From NCBI GenBank assembly GCA_947465765.1, contig CANIAP010000007.1:1-64000 (forward strand): DNA of 64,000 nucleotides, given 5' to 3'. The translations under genes were made by a program, and so were the position numbers. Shown one piece after another: positions 18,430 through 26,673 of this stretch (positions within the stretch are counted from its first letter, which is position 1; every line of letters starts with the position of its first letter). The notes below the pieces were generated by a model that did not search any database, was not told the origin of the DNA, and was given only the letters and a program-made list of their open reading frames with translations. The stretch comes from a bacterium. Lineage in GTDB: Bacteria > Margulisbacteria > Marinamargulisbacteria > SXXA01.

Positions 18430-20601
18430 CTATTTCTTTCGGCCGCCTTTCATCACAGCGCGAGGTGGCGCTGGATTCGATGCCTCTTTTTTGTCACCGG
18501 TTGACCCGATTTTGTTCACCGATGTCATTGAAGCGGAACGCGATACACTCCGTTTACCTACACCCACGGACGACTGCCGATGTGTCAACATGCCGTTGCT
18601 GGTGCTGTCCAAGGACGACATTCGTGAATTGTTGCCTTTAATTGGGGATGCCATTGCGATTGACTTGACCCGCCGAAGAGTATTACGAGGGGTGGCACTG
18701 CCCGCTGGATTGGCACTCTTTCTTTTCCCTGTGCCTTTAGCGACACCGGCCCCCTTGGAGCTGCCCTCTATAGTCAATTTATTGGATGGGTCCACACCCA
18801 CCGTCGTGAACGAACCTAAAGATCCGCCAGGCAAGTCAGTTTGAACGGGATTGACCGGCGCAGCAACGTGTTCAGAGGAACCATCCAGAACACCTTCTTT
18901 CACCCAAGACCAGTCTGCAAGCGCTGCGACTGGGGTTAGACTATTCACTACCATCGCTACCGAATTTCCCCGGGACGCAATATCGGTGGTGTAGCTCGAT
19001 CCGATCCCCGCCGATTGTACCCAACCCCTAATTCTTGCGTTCAATTCATTACCATCGTCAATCATCCCGTTATCTTGCTCAGTCCCAATTGAATTTTCGG
19101 GACTAAACGGCGTTCGAAAAAACTGCGCCCACTCATCTCCACGCGTGATTTGCCCCAATGGAGCCAATGACAACACCCGGGCCGGAGGGGAGTCTGATTC
19201 CGATCCCTGCTCCGCCAATCGGCGTTTTAACGCCTCATTTTCAGCACGTAAGGCTTTATTCTCTTCAATAATCTGGCTATCTGCGACCACCGAGGTCCGC
19301 CGACTTTGGATACTATCTCGCCCGATACTTGAGCGTGCCTCGTTTAACGCAACTGCAAAACTGGTATGATTCAGGTCGATTTGGTTCTGGTCTAACAGTC
19401 GTTTAATATCCGATTTGAGAGTATTGAGCATCTCATAAAACAGAATACAACTCGGTCCGGCGTGCTCTGGAATCGGGAACGGTTCTTCGGGGAACAGAGT
19501 CCCGTGGGACCGTGGTTCACTTTCACTATTAAACAGTCCTGAAAAATACTTAATCAACTGAGCCGCATCATGAAACGAGGTCTCCCAATCCAGTGTATTA
19601 TCTGAAAAAATCGGGTGGGCCATTTCTGCACACATCGATTCGTTGTCCGAGCTTCCGGAAACAGATTGAGCATCCGATTCGCCATGAAAAATGGCTTCAA
19701 GCCCAGAAATATCTCCGGATTCGTGCCATCGATGGGCCGCGGTTAGCATTCGAAGGGCCTCGGAATCTGCTTCTAACGTATTCGGACGAATGGCATTAAT
19801 ACTTCGACAGATCGTCTTAATGATTAGGGCAACCGATCGATAGATATCCCGAGATTCTAGCTTCCCGTCCAACTGATCGACCCAGTCAGTCATGACTTTC
19901 GAACTAAAAGTCCCGCCGACCGTCATTTCAACCACTTTAAATGAAACAGCGATATCTTTCATCACCGAACACAGCGTCTCGTAAAGCAGATTATTGCAGT
20001 CGGTTTCCACCAGAATACGCTGATGTGCACTATCAATTTCTAAAACCTTTACAGCCATCGTCTCGCGATCACTGGAGGCACGACTAACCCGATCTTTAAG
20101 ATCAGAAATCGTAGATTTAGAGGCTTCCAATTCAGCCATATATTTTGCAATCTCGGCATTTTTTTCATGAATCTGCGCGGTCAATTGTTCATTGGTTGTC
20201 GCCGCCACATAGGTTTTTGACCGTACAGACCGCATTGCAGCCAGTTGCGCATCAGCGCCTGCGAAGGCTTGCTCCAATACACGATTTTCGGCCACAAGCT
20301 CATCAATTCGTCGTTTTTGATCAAACCGGGTTTGCTGCGCGTGCATTTTTTCTTCTACCAGAAGCCGCCGGGTTTCATCAATTACCCTACGAAGCTGAAC
20401 GTGCCCGGCGGAACCGGTAGACCCCACCGACGCCATCGAAAATCGACTCACGTTACTTACTTTTGATTGACGTCGATCAAACCCATTCTGCGATAGTCTC
20501 CTCGTAGGACCAGTCGACTGCCAAGAGGAACTGACGGGCGAAAGCGATACTCGCTTAAACGCTAATAAAACCCGAACCGGGTAATTTGATATATTTTTCA
20601 T
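18430..20601 (-). CDS. Coiled-coil/low-complexity protein A (unrecognised)
   Basis: A 723-residue protein I do not recognise. No signal peptide or membrane helix is seen, so it is probably cytoplasmic (or exported by another route). The N-terminal 60 residues are Ser/Arg-rich. A coiled coil covers about 68-195. A conserved block (about 198-306, opening ETDCNNLLYETL and ending ESGDISGLEAI) and a second block (about 340-405, with EEPFPIPEHAGP) match protein B at 22218. A short coil (ENKALRAENEALKRRL) lies near 447-462. The last 110 residues are a basic Ser/Gly/Lys/Asn tail ending MKGGRKK. It is monocistronic, with a 190-base leader shared in part with C and D. Confidence 0.75.
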   Translation of the reverse strand: MKNISNYPVRVLLAFKRVSLSPVSSSWQSTGPTRRLSQNGFDRRQSKVSNVSRFSMASVGSTGSAGHVQLRRVIDETRRLLVEEKMHAQQTRFDQKRRIDELVAENRVLEQAFAGADAQLAAMRSVRSKTYVAATTNEQLTAQIHEKNAEIAKYMAELEASKSTISDLKDRVSRASSDRETMAVKVLEIDSAHQRILVETDCNNLLYETLCSVMKDIAVSFKVVEMTVGGTFSSKVMTDWVDQLDGKLESRDIYRSVALIIKTICRSINAIRPNTLEADSEALRMLTAAHRWHESGDISGLEAIFHGESDAQSVSGSSDNESMCAEMAHPIFSDNTLDWETSFHDAAQLIKYFSGLFNSESEPRSHGTLFPEEPFPIPEHAGPSCILFYEMLNTLKSDIKRLLDQNQIDLNHTSFAVALNEARSSIGRDSIQSRRTSVVADSQIIEENKALRAENEALKRRLAEQGSESDSPPARVLSLAPLGQITRGDEWAQFFRTPFSPENSIGTEQDNGMIDDGNELNARIRGWVQSAGIGSSYTTDIASRGNSVAMVVNSLTPVAALADWSWVKEGVLDGSSEHVAAPVNPVQTDLPGGSLGSFTTVGVDPSNKLTIEGSSKGAGVAKGTGKRKSANPAGSATPRNTLRRVKSIAMASPIKGNNSRMSSLDSTSNGMLTHRQSSVGVGKRSVSRSASMTSVNKIGSTGDKKEASNPAPPRAVMKGGRKK

Positions 20602-20622
20602 CGTTGACCGATTTTACCTCCC

Positions 20623-20665
20623 AAAAAAGTACCGAGCACCGAGGTAAATAAATTACCCGTCTCGG
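20623..20665 (-). promoter_or_regulatory. Leader hairpin and T-run before protein A
   Basis: In the A transcript a hairpin (plus-strand 20639-20665) forms from CCGA...TCGG and GGTAA/TTACC arms. About ten bases later comes a run of six T (20623-20628), followed at once by GGGAGG, the likely ribosome site, though that lies 15 bases from the ATG. The layout could work as an attenuator. The run of T is short and not flush with the stem, so this is tentative. Confidence 0.35.
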
Positions 20666-20666
20666 A

Positions 20667-20722
20667 CATGACCCTTTTTTTCAAACCGCTTGTTTAGGAG
20701 AACCCCACCCGTGAAACATCTA
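20667..20722 (-). promoter_or_regulatory. Shared upstream element, copy A
   Basis: Reading the minus strand: GTTTCACGGGTGGGG, TTCTCCT, then AGCGGTTT and AAAAAAAGGGT. The same series of blocks at similar spacing precedes genes C, D and the decayed E (see 25976, 26545 and 28501). It could hold the promoter or an activator site of the family. No classical sigma-70 pair fits all copies. Confidence 0.55.
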
Positions 20723-20791
20723 TGAGAGTAACCCAATAAACTTTCCAATTGCAATAGCGAGGGTGTATCTTTACCGCCACCACAGAACACT

Positions 20792-21526
20792 ATGCTAAGT
20801 TTTTTTTACCTATTTTATTCAATTTTCGGTTGGATTGTCTGCACAATCGCATTTTCGACCCATATGCTTTTCGTGCTTATTTTCGCACCATTTGTTAAAG
20901 ACCCAATTGGGTTCAATATTGCGTGCACCCGCCCAATTATTCGCTGTGCGCTATGGATCCTGCGCATTAAGGTACACGTTGAACATGCGGATTATATCCC
21001 AACCGACCAATCCTTTATCATCGTCGCTAATCATCAAAGCCACGTGGACATCCCCGCGATTTTATTGGCCATTCCCCGTCCATTTGGATTTATCGCAAAA
21101 AAAGAGCTCTTGAATGTCCCGATTGTTGGGTGGATTATCCGAAGCCAAGGCCACATCGCCATTGATCGCAGCAACCCGGTACAAGCCAAGAACCAACTGG
21201 AAGCGTTGGTTTCATCGATCGCTTCAAATCAAAAAAATCTTGTTATTTTTGCAGAAGGCACCCGAAGTGCCACCGGAAAATTAGGTAAGTTTAAGATCGG
21301 CGCGTTTGATTTGGCCGCTAAATCCGGCGCAATAATTATACCTGCCAGTATATCCGGATCATTTGGCGTCTTGAGCAAACGCAGCATGGAAATGAGACCC
21401 GGAACAATTACAATTCGTTTTTCTCCACCCGTCCACACCCCAAAATCCGCCACGCGGCGAGAGTTGGAACAGGTCAGAATAGACGTCGTAGCGGCGATAT
21501 CAGAATCGATGTCAAGGAACGTTTAA
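20792..21526 (+). CDS. plsC: 1-acyl-glycerol-3-phosphate acyltransferase
   Basis: A 244-residue membrane-bound acyltransferase of phospholipid synthesis (lysophosphatidate to phosphatidate). Catalytic motif NHQSHVD (HX4D, about 80-86), IAKKELLNVPIVGW (block II), FAEGTRSATGKLGKFKIGA (block III) and IIPASISG (block IV). A hydrophobic N-terminal segment (about 2-35) anchors it. Upstream, TTTCCA and TATCTT spaced by 18 bases form a weak promoter. No ribosome site is obvious. It is divergent from gene A. Confidence 0.93.
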   Translation: MLSFFYLFYSIFGWIVCTIAFSTHMLFVLIFAPFVKDPIGFNIACTRPIIRCALWILRIKVHVEHADYIPTDQSFIIVANHQSHVDIPAILLAIPRPFGFIAKKELLNVPIVGWIIRSQGHIAIDRSNPVQAKNQLEALVSSIASNQKNLVIFAEGTRSATGKLGKFKIGAFDLAAKSGAIIIPASISGSFGVLSKRSMEMRPGTITIRFSPPVHTPKSATRRELEQVRIDVVAAISESMSRNV

Positions 21527-21590
21527 AATTTAACACTACGTGGTATTGAATGGACAAAGTAATTACATTCAGCATCCGAGTGTGATCATT

Positions 21591-21845
21591 TTGATACAAG
21601 AAATCGTAAAAATAGGGAATTCAAAAGGAATTGGACTGTCGAAACCGTTACTCCGGGAATTGGGAATCGGAAGTCAGGTTGATCTTGAAATCATTGAGAC
21701 TGTCGATCACCACAAGATACTTCAAATTCGGCCGGTGGTATCAGGTCGAAAGAATTGGACGAAAGGGTTCAATTCGGAGGACTCCGAACCATTAATCCCG
21801 GAACATGTCGTCAATAATTGGGACTTATCTGAATGGACATGGTAA
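21591..21845 (+). CDS. mazE: MazE/AbrB-type antitoxin
   Basis: About 84 residues. The N-terminus EIVKIGNSKGIGLSKPLLRELGIG is the swapped-hairpin AbrB/MazE DNA-binding fold; the acidic C-terminal tail (NSEDSEPLIPEHVVNNWDLSEW) is the part that typically covers the toxin. The start is uncertain: TTG at 21591 gives the usual length, GTG at 21582 or 21540 would extend it. It overlaps the toxin gene by 13 bases. Confidence 0.82.
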   Translation: MIQEIVKIGNSKGIGLSKPLLRELGIGSQVDLEIIETVDHHKILQIRPVVSGRKNWTKGFNSEDSEPLIPEHVVNNWDLSEWTW

Positions 21846-22168
21846 CCCCTCGGCGATTTGAGGTATGGCTATTAAATCAAGACCCTACCTTGGGAAGTGA
21901 AATTAATAAAACACGGCCATGCCTCGTTATATCGCCCGATGAAATGAACCTGTCCCACATTAATGCGGTTATCGTTGCCCCAATGACAAACACCCAAAAG
22001 CCATATCCTACTCGAATCAATCTCAATTTTAATAACCAAGAGGGTCAGGTGGCACTGGATCAAATTCGAACCGTGGATAAAATTAGGTTTAAAAAACAGA
22101 TCGGCCGGATTAAGCCAAAAGAACAAAAAGCAGTAACAAGATGCCTAAGCGAGCTGTTTTCCGAGTAG
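21833..22168 (+). CDS. mazF: MazF/PemK-type endoribonuclease toxin
   Basis: A 111-residue toxin of the MazF/PemK family, which cleaves RNA at short sequence sites. Motifs: FEVWLLNQDPTLGSEINKTRPCLVIS (with the conserved Gly-Glu-...-Lys-x-Arg-Pro), NAVIVAPMTN, the late VALDQIRTVDKIRF and GRIKP. With the preceding antitoxin it forms a standard type II pair. The core looks complete, so it may be active. It converges on gene B after a 49-base gap. Confidence 0.9.
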   Translation: MDMVTPRRFEVWLLNQDPTLGSEINKTRPCLVISPDEMNLSHINAVIVAPMTNTQKPYPTRINLNFNNQEGQVALDQIRTVDKIRFKKQIGRIKPKEQKAVTRCLSELFSE

Positions 22169-22217
22169 CCCCCTTCCACTCAGTCCAGAGTGAGAGGGAG
22201 CCATCAATCGGAGGGAT

Positions 22218-24614
22218 TTATTTTTTTCTTGCTGCGCTATTGGTTTTACCCGGCGTGCCAATAAATTTACTGGAACCGTGGGGTTTAGTGTTTGAGCCAT
22301 TTAAGCCGCCATTTCCGGATGGAACACCCACAGAAGACGTCAGAGGAGCTGTGGTATCTGTGAGCATCTCAATTAGCTCTTGACAGGTAAAGTCTCGATT
22401 TCCAGACGCTGCTATAGTGCTCAACGCGGTTCGAATAGTAGCGGGTCTCACATGAGCGCTTCCGCGCGATGGGATATCCGCTCCATAAAATGCAGACATA
22501 ACGAATTCCCGGGGACTCAACTCAATCACATCTGTCCGGTCAAAGAAACTAGAATCACCGTCCGAGCAAAAGAATTCAAGCATCAACATCACCGAGTCTT
22601 TGCGAACACTGTCAGGCCCCCCTGGAAAGCGAAACTTATCAGCTTCAGCAATATCAAATTCCATATGAATAGAGGAAATGTCGGGGCTAGGTTTCGGCGA
22701 GCTAATGGGAAGGTTTTTGAAAAATGCCTGCCGTCGAAGCAGTGCCTGAATCACAGGGCTGGTCGGTCCACGAAGTGTTTCGGTCAGTGTCCTTACGGAC
22801 TGTTCGTTATCCATAGCCTCGGCGCGCCTCCGGTCCTCAAGGCGTGAGACGTGATTTTTGAAATATCCCACCTCAGAAACGAGAGACCTTTTTTCGGCAT
22901 CCAGAGTCGCTAGAGTCCCTTTTACCTCGATTAATTCATGAGAATTGCTCGCAATTTTCTGCCGATCTATTTCTACGCGATCTTCCAATTCTGCAATTTT
23001 TTTCTTTAGGCTTTTAACCTCTTCGAGAGAGGTCCCATCATTAGATGTCGTCAATTGATCATAGTCCCTACGCAATTGGCTCGTTTTTCTACTTTCATCC
23101 ATCAATGCCGACGAAAGACTTTTTGTTCCAGGTTCAAGGCGGACTTGGTCGTATGTGCTTTTCAACTTCAACTTAATATCGTTGGCTACACTTAATAAGT
23201 CGCTAACAACTGGCGACTCTTTCTCAGAAATTTCCAAAGGCGTCTCAATAAACTCCTGCCACGTGTCCATCGATCTCGACAGGGAAGGACCCACAATTAA
23301 TTCACCCACGTTCGTCAATATTAACGACGCATCATGAACGGTGCTAACCATATGGCCTAACTGGACTTTCAATTGATTCACCGCGGTTACATATTTTTCG
23401 ACATTCGGGTTCGATTCAACAGGAAAAGGAAACGGCCGCGACAGCAGGTTGGGTATATCAGATATCGACACATGCTGATCCTCATCCCCACTTCTCAGAT
23501 ATTGAGGCTTCGTCCCCTCCAATAATTGACTTAAATCCGTAATTAATTGAGTCGGATAAACCATTCCGTCCCCATCAAAAATGGCCCGATTCGGAGAAAA
23601 ATATGAAATCGGCGACCGCATTTCTTCCGGACGGACCTTCGCGTTCGGCGTCTTCATCGCCCGATTTCCAGAGGTGGCTTGTGGTCCTGAAAAATCGTAC
23701 GACCGCTCGCTAACACTATCCCCACCCACAGAACTCTCAACACCCTCACAGCTCCTATTCTTACACTCGATAAGGGCCGAAATCCCCCCCCCGTTCTCCC
23801 AATCCGCCGCTGCGTAAAGGGTCTTGATAACATCCTCATCCGTTGCCAATTCCTGGGGATGGACAAGAAGCGCATTCATAATTGACCTCGCGGTAGAATA
23901 GGTGTGGAGAACCGCCTTATGCACTCCTAACGAATCCAATTCGCCCTCAAAGGTTTCATACCACAGCCCCATTGTTTTAGAGTCATATTCTCCAGCCTTG
24001 TTTAACTGGGCCATTTTGATTGCAATGGTAAAGTCTTTCAATAAACCCGCCAACGTATTATAAAGAAACCCATTCGCATCCGATTCCAGCTGAACCCCAT
24101 CATACGCTTTCTGAACGTCCGCTACTGCTACTTCGTACTTCGCCGCGATCGCATTGGCCGATGTTACTCGATCCTTATATTTTTCGATTTGCGCTAAACG
24201 CTGCTGCAACGTTGTCAGTTCATCCGTTTTTTCACCAAGCTGGATCCGAAGGAAACTCGCATCTTCCGTTCCCACGTTTGCCGACGAAACCCTCCCACGA
24301 AGTTCCCGAATGGTTTTTTTTTGCGATTCATTTTCGGCTACAGCAAGCTCGAGCTCCCCTTTTTTTAAATCTAGCTCCTGTTGTAGTGCAATCCGTGAAA
24401 CTTGATTTTCGTCTTTCGCCGGGGTACTGCCAAATTTAGACGCATCAGTTCCTACTCGATTCAGATTATTAAGCGCTCGACTAAGTCTTTGGTGGTGTAC
24501 CGACCCTGACCCTTGAGTTCGAGAGGAACGCCCCGACCTCATGGACGCGGTCGCTACTCGGCGACAAGATGCCTCACCACCCACATTAACAAGCGTTACC
24601 TGGTTTATTATCAT
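22218..24614 (-). CDS. Coiled-coil/low-complexity protein B (paralogue of A)
   Basis: A 798-residue protein of unknown function. Layout: basic Ser/Arg N-terminus (about 20-60), coiled coil (about 70-170), conserved block (about 176-285: ESDANGFLYNTL, TMGLWYETFEGELDS, LYAAADWENGGGISAL), second block (about 350-420, with LSRPFPFPVESNP), long second coil (about 520-630), a folded-looking segment (about 640-760) and a Gly/Ser/Asn/Lys tail ending SAARKK. Both blocks align with protein A, as does a short DIPSRG motif (DIASRG in A) in the C-terminal third. No signal peptide. The ATG overlaps the stop of C (TAATG), so C and B are one operon. Confidence 0.75.
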   Translation of the reverse strand: MIINQVTLVNVGGEASCRRVATASMRSGRSSRTQGSGSVHHQRLSRALNNLNRVGTDASKFGSTPAKDENQVSRIALQQELDLKKGELELAVAENESQKKTIRELRGRVSSANVGTEDASFLRIQLGEKTDELTTLQQRLAQIEKYKDRVTSANAIAAKYEVAVADVQKAYDGVQLESDANGFLYNTLAGLLKDFTIAIKMAQLNKAGEYDSKTMGLWYETFEGELDSLGVHKAVLHTYSTARSIMNALLVHPQELATDEDVIKTLYAAADWENGGGISALIECKNRSCEGVESSVGGDSVSERSYDFSGPQATSGNRAMKTPNAKVRPEEMRSPISYFSPNRAIFDGDGMVYPTQLITDLSQLLEGTKPQYLRSGDEDQHVSISDIPNLLSRPFPFPVESNPNVEKYVTAVNQLKVQLGHMVSTVHDASLILTNVGELIVGPSLSRSMDTWQEFIETPLEISEKESPVVSDLLSVANDIKLKLKSTYDQVRLEPGTKSLSSALMDESRKTSQLRRDYDQLTTSNDGTSLEEVKSLKKKIAELEDRVEIDRQKIASNSHELIEVKGTLATLDAEKRSLVSEVGYFKNHVSRLEDRRRAEAMDNEQSVRTLTETLRGPTSPVIQALLRRQAFFKNLPISSPKPSPDISSIHMEFDIAEADKFRFPGGPDSVRKDSVMLMLEFFCSDGDSSFFDRTDVIELSPREFVMSAFYGADIPSRGSAHVRPATIRTALSTIAASGNRDFTCQELIEMLTDTTAPLTSSVGVPSGNGGLNGSNTKPHGSSKFIGTPGKTNSAARKK

Positions 24615-25975
24615 TAATTTTCAGCTCCACCAACAGCTCCACCAAAATTGACTTTAGTGCCCGTTTTTACTCTGCGGAATTTAGCTCCCGGTTTAATGGC
24701 CGCCGAATTCCCTTCGCCTGAATGTCCTTTACCACTGGCATCATCACCACCCACTCCGCCTTCTATTACTGGTGCGATTACCGCTGTCCCGCCATCAGAA
24801 TGGACAGCTCCAGTCGATTCACGATTTTTAGCAGATGTACCAGAATCGGAATCTTCGCCATCCTCTGGTAAACTGGCGAGAACGGGTTTTTGGGGGGATA
24901 TAAATGAAACATGCTTAGTCCGATTAACTTCAGAACCACCCGCAGTCATGGGGTCAATGGCTTCGGCATGACCCGATAACATATTGGCCACTGTGGGGTC
25001 GACATGCTGAAGTAATTCACGAAGAAGCTCCGGTGCGATTGGAAGCGTGTTGAATAACCCCACCAACTCATCCCGATGACTCCTGGCAGCCTCAAGTTCC
25101 TGACGGAAGCCGCCGGCAGAAGCTTCTGCCTTCTTCAACCGCGTATAGAGATCTTTATTTTCAGTATCCAAACCAAAAGCTCGCTCCCGGAGTTCTGACA
25201 CTTCCTTTAAATGGGATACCCCCTCTTCTGAGCGAGCCTCTGAAAGGAAAGTTTTATCGGATGTTACTTGTTCAAGTTCCTCTTTAACAGAAGCAAGTTC
25301 GCCACGTAGATCGTCCACTGCTGATTCTAACGATTTCGATTTTTGTTCGGAAACACGATCATCAATTAACCCTTTTAGCTCTGTTGAGGCTGATCCCCCG
25401 TTGGCCGACTTTAAGCGGTCCAACTCGAGTTTCGTCGCGGTAGCACTACCGGTCAAATCTCTAAGAGCGCATTGTAGTTTCGCTTTAGTCTTTTCAAGTC
25501 GAGCCAATTCTTTTTGGCTTTTTAAATTTATAGCTACCTGCGCGCTCATCTCAACTTTAAGACCGGATTCCTTCGCCACCAAATTAGCTATTTGTAATTG
25601 GCTTACCTCAAGCAAATTTTGTTGTTCTGCCAAACGTCCGGATAGATCCTTAACCTGCCGCTCTTTTGCCGCTTTATCTCGCCGAAGGGATGCCATTTCC
25701 AGATCGTTAGCAGGTTTTAACTTAATCCCTGCAAATGCTTCGGCCAATTGGCTACTCAAACGAGTCAGGGAATCCCCTTCCCATTTTCGAGGGGTTTTTG
25801 GTTGCGAAACGTTTTGTGCGCCTCTAATCAACGCACTGGTGAGGGAATCGTCAGACTCGACCGATGTCACAGACCCTATCGAGAGCCGCCCAGAACGCGA
25901 TCCTGAAAAACTTTCAGGCGACAGGGCACTGTTCACATCCTGATGTGGGGTAGCTACCATTCTATTAAAAAACAT
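24614..25975 (-). CDS. Coiled-coil/low-complexity protein C (unrecognised)
   Basis: A 453-residue protein of unknown function. Start at 25975 chosen for its AAGGAG seven bases upstream and because this start and ribosome site are duplicated at the decayed copy E. The N-terminus MFFNRMVAT leads into a Ser-rich stretch, then an almost continuous coiled coil (about 75-315, rich in LKVEM, KEELEQ-type heptads). The last 120 residues are low-complexity, Gly/Ser/Asp-rich, with a basic patch AKFRRVKTGTKVNF near the end. No signal peptide. It lacks the A/B conserved blocks. First gene of the C-B operon. Confidence 0.72.
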   Translation of the reverse strand: MFFNRMVATPHQDVNSALSPESFSGSRSGRLSIGSVTSVESDDSLTSALIRGAQNVSQPKTPRKWEGDSLTRLSSQLAEAFAGIKLKPANDLEMASLRRDKAAKERQVKDLSGRLAEQQNLLEVSQLQIANLVAKESGLKVEMSAQVAINLKSQKELARLEKTKAKLQCALRDLTGSATATKLELDRLKSANGGSASTELKGLIDDRVSEQKSKSLESAVDDLRGELASVKEELEQVTSDKTFLSEARSEEGVSHLKEVSELRERAFGLDTENKDLYTRLKKAEASAGGFRQELEAARSHRDELVGLFNTLPIAPELLRELLQHVDPTVANMLSGHAEAIDPMTAGGSEVNRTKHVSFISPQKPVLASLPEDGEDSDSGTSAKNRESTGAVHSDGGTAVIAPVIEGGVGGDDASGKGHSGEGNSAAIKPGAKFRRVKTGTKVNFGGAVGGAEN

Positions 25976-26100
25976 CACAGAACTCCTTAAAACGCAGTTT
26001 TTTATTACCCTTATAATAAACACCGCCAGAGGAGAACCCCCGCCCCATGAAGAACACATTCCGAAAAAAAGTCTGGAATGGGACTTAATTTACCTTAAAT
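25961..26100 (-). repeat. Duplicated leader, copy at gene C
   Basis: This 140-base stretch, covering the first codons of C, its ribosome site and its upstream element, matches 26530-26672 at roughly 80 percent by eye, with long exact runs such as GAACCCCCGCCCC and GAAGAACACATTCCGAAAAA. The two copies are direct repeats. Confidence 0.85.
25976..26055 (-). promoter_or_regulatory. Shared upstream element, copy C
   Basis: Minus strand: TGTTCTTCATGGGG, GGGGGTTCTCCTCT, GGCGGTGTTTATTATAAGGGT, then AAGGAG and the ATG. TATTAT in the middle could be a -10 box. Blocks GGGTTCTCCT, GCGGT and AAGGGT recur before A, D and E. Confidence 0.6.
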
Positions 26101-26323
26101 TGCGATAACAATCAAATATCAAAAGGGTCAAACTAGCTGACAAAAAAAACCGAAAAGGCTAAATCTCTTTTTAAACGATTGAAGACGGGACAACTTATTT
26201 CCGGAACGTTATTTTTTTCGCGGTACGACCTTCATGACCACATACCCTGGGAGCTCAGACACTGTCATGCGGTGTCTACGAAGAAACTCCTCCAGTACAG
26301 AAAAACAAAAAATGCTATTTATA

Positions 26324-26544
26324 TTATTCATGGGCCACCGCATCTAACCGATTCCTTTTAGATACCGCTTCAGTGTTCAATCCCTGATACGCCAATCCTG
26401 GTTTTAACTTCTCATTTTCAACACGTAAGGCTTCCATGAGTGGCTACTTTTTGAGTCAAATATCAACTGTGCCTTCGGCGATAGAGATCTTAGGACTTTC
26501 ACGGGTTGCACACTGGTGGAAGCAACAGTTCTATTAAAAATCAT
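26324..26544 (-). pseudogene. Decayed coiled-coil family gene (E)
   Basis: A remnant of the island's gene family. It keeps the same start context as C (AAGGAG, seven bases, ATG at 26544) and a related N-terminus (MIFNRTVAS versus MFFNRMVAT), but the frame stops after 46 codons at 26404. In another frame, from about 26440 down to 26326, the DNA reads MEALRVENEKLKPGLAYQG, which matches ALRAENEALKRRLAEQG of protein A (around residue 450). So a C-like start and an A-like coil fragment are joined across a frameshift. No downstream frame continues the protein. Confidence 0.7.
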
Positions 26545-26672
26545 CACAGAACTCCTTAAAAAAACCATTTTTTCGTTGCCATTAAAACAAACACCGTGAG
26601 AAGAGAACCCCCGCCCCACGAAGAACACATTCCGAAAAATAGTCGGGAATTCGCTCTAATCCACCTTAGATG
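26530..26672 (-). repeat. Duplicated leader, copy at remnant E
   Basis: Second copy of the leader described at 25961-26100, including the shared upstream element (ACGGTGTTTG, GGGGGTTCTC) and ribosome site. It ends two bases from the stop of gene D, so a duplication boundary lies there. Between this remnant and the C leader (about 26101-26323) I see nothing else supported. Confidence 0.85.
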
Positions 26673-26673
26673 G

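Noticed and set aside
26009-26055. The shared island element as a sigma-54 promoter
   Set aside because: The -24 GG and -12 GC signature (TGGCAC-N5-TTGC) is not present in any of the four copies.
26179-26361. A 60-codon plus-strand frame between C and the E remnant
   Set aside because: No ribosome site, no recognisable features, and it lies antisense to the decayed E sequence.
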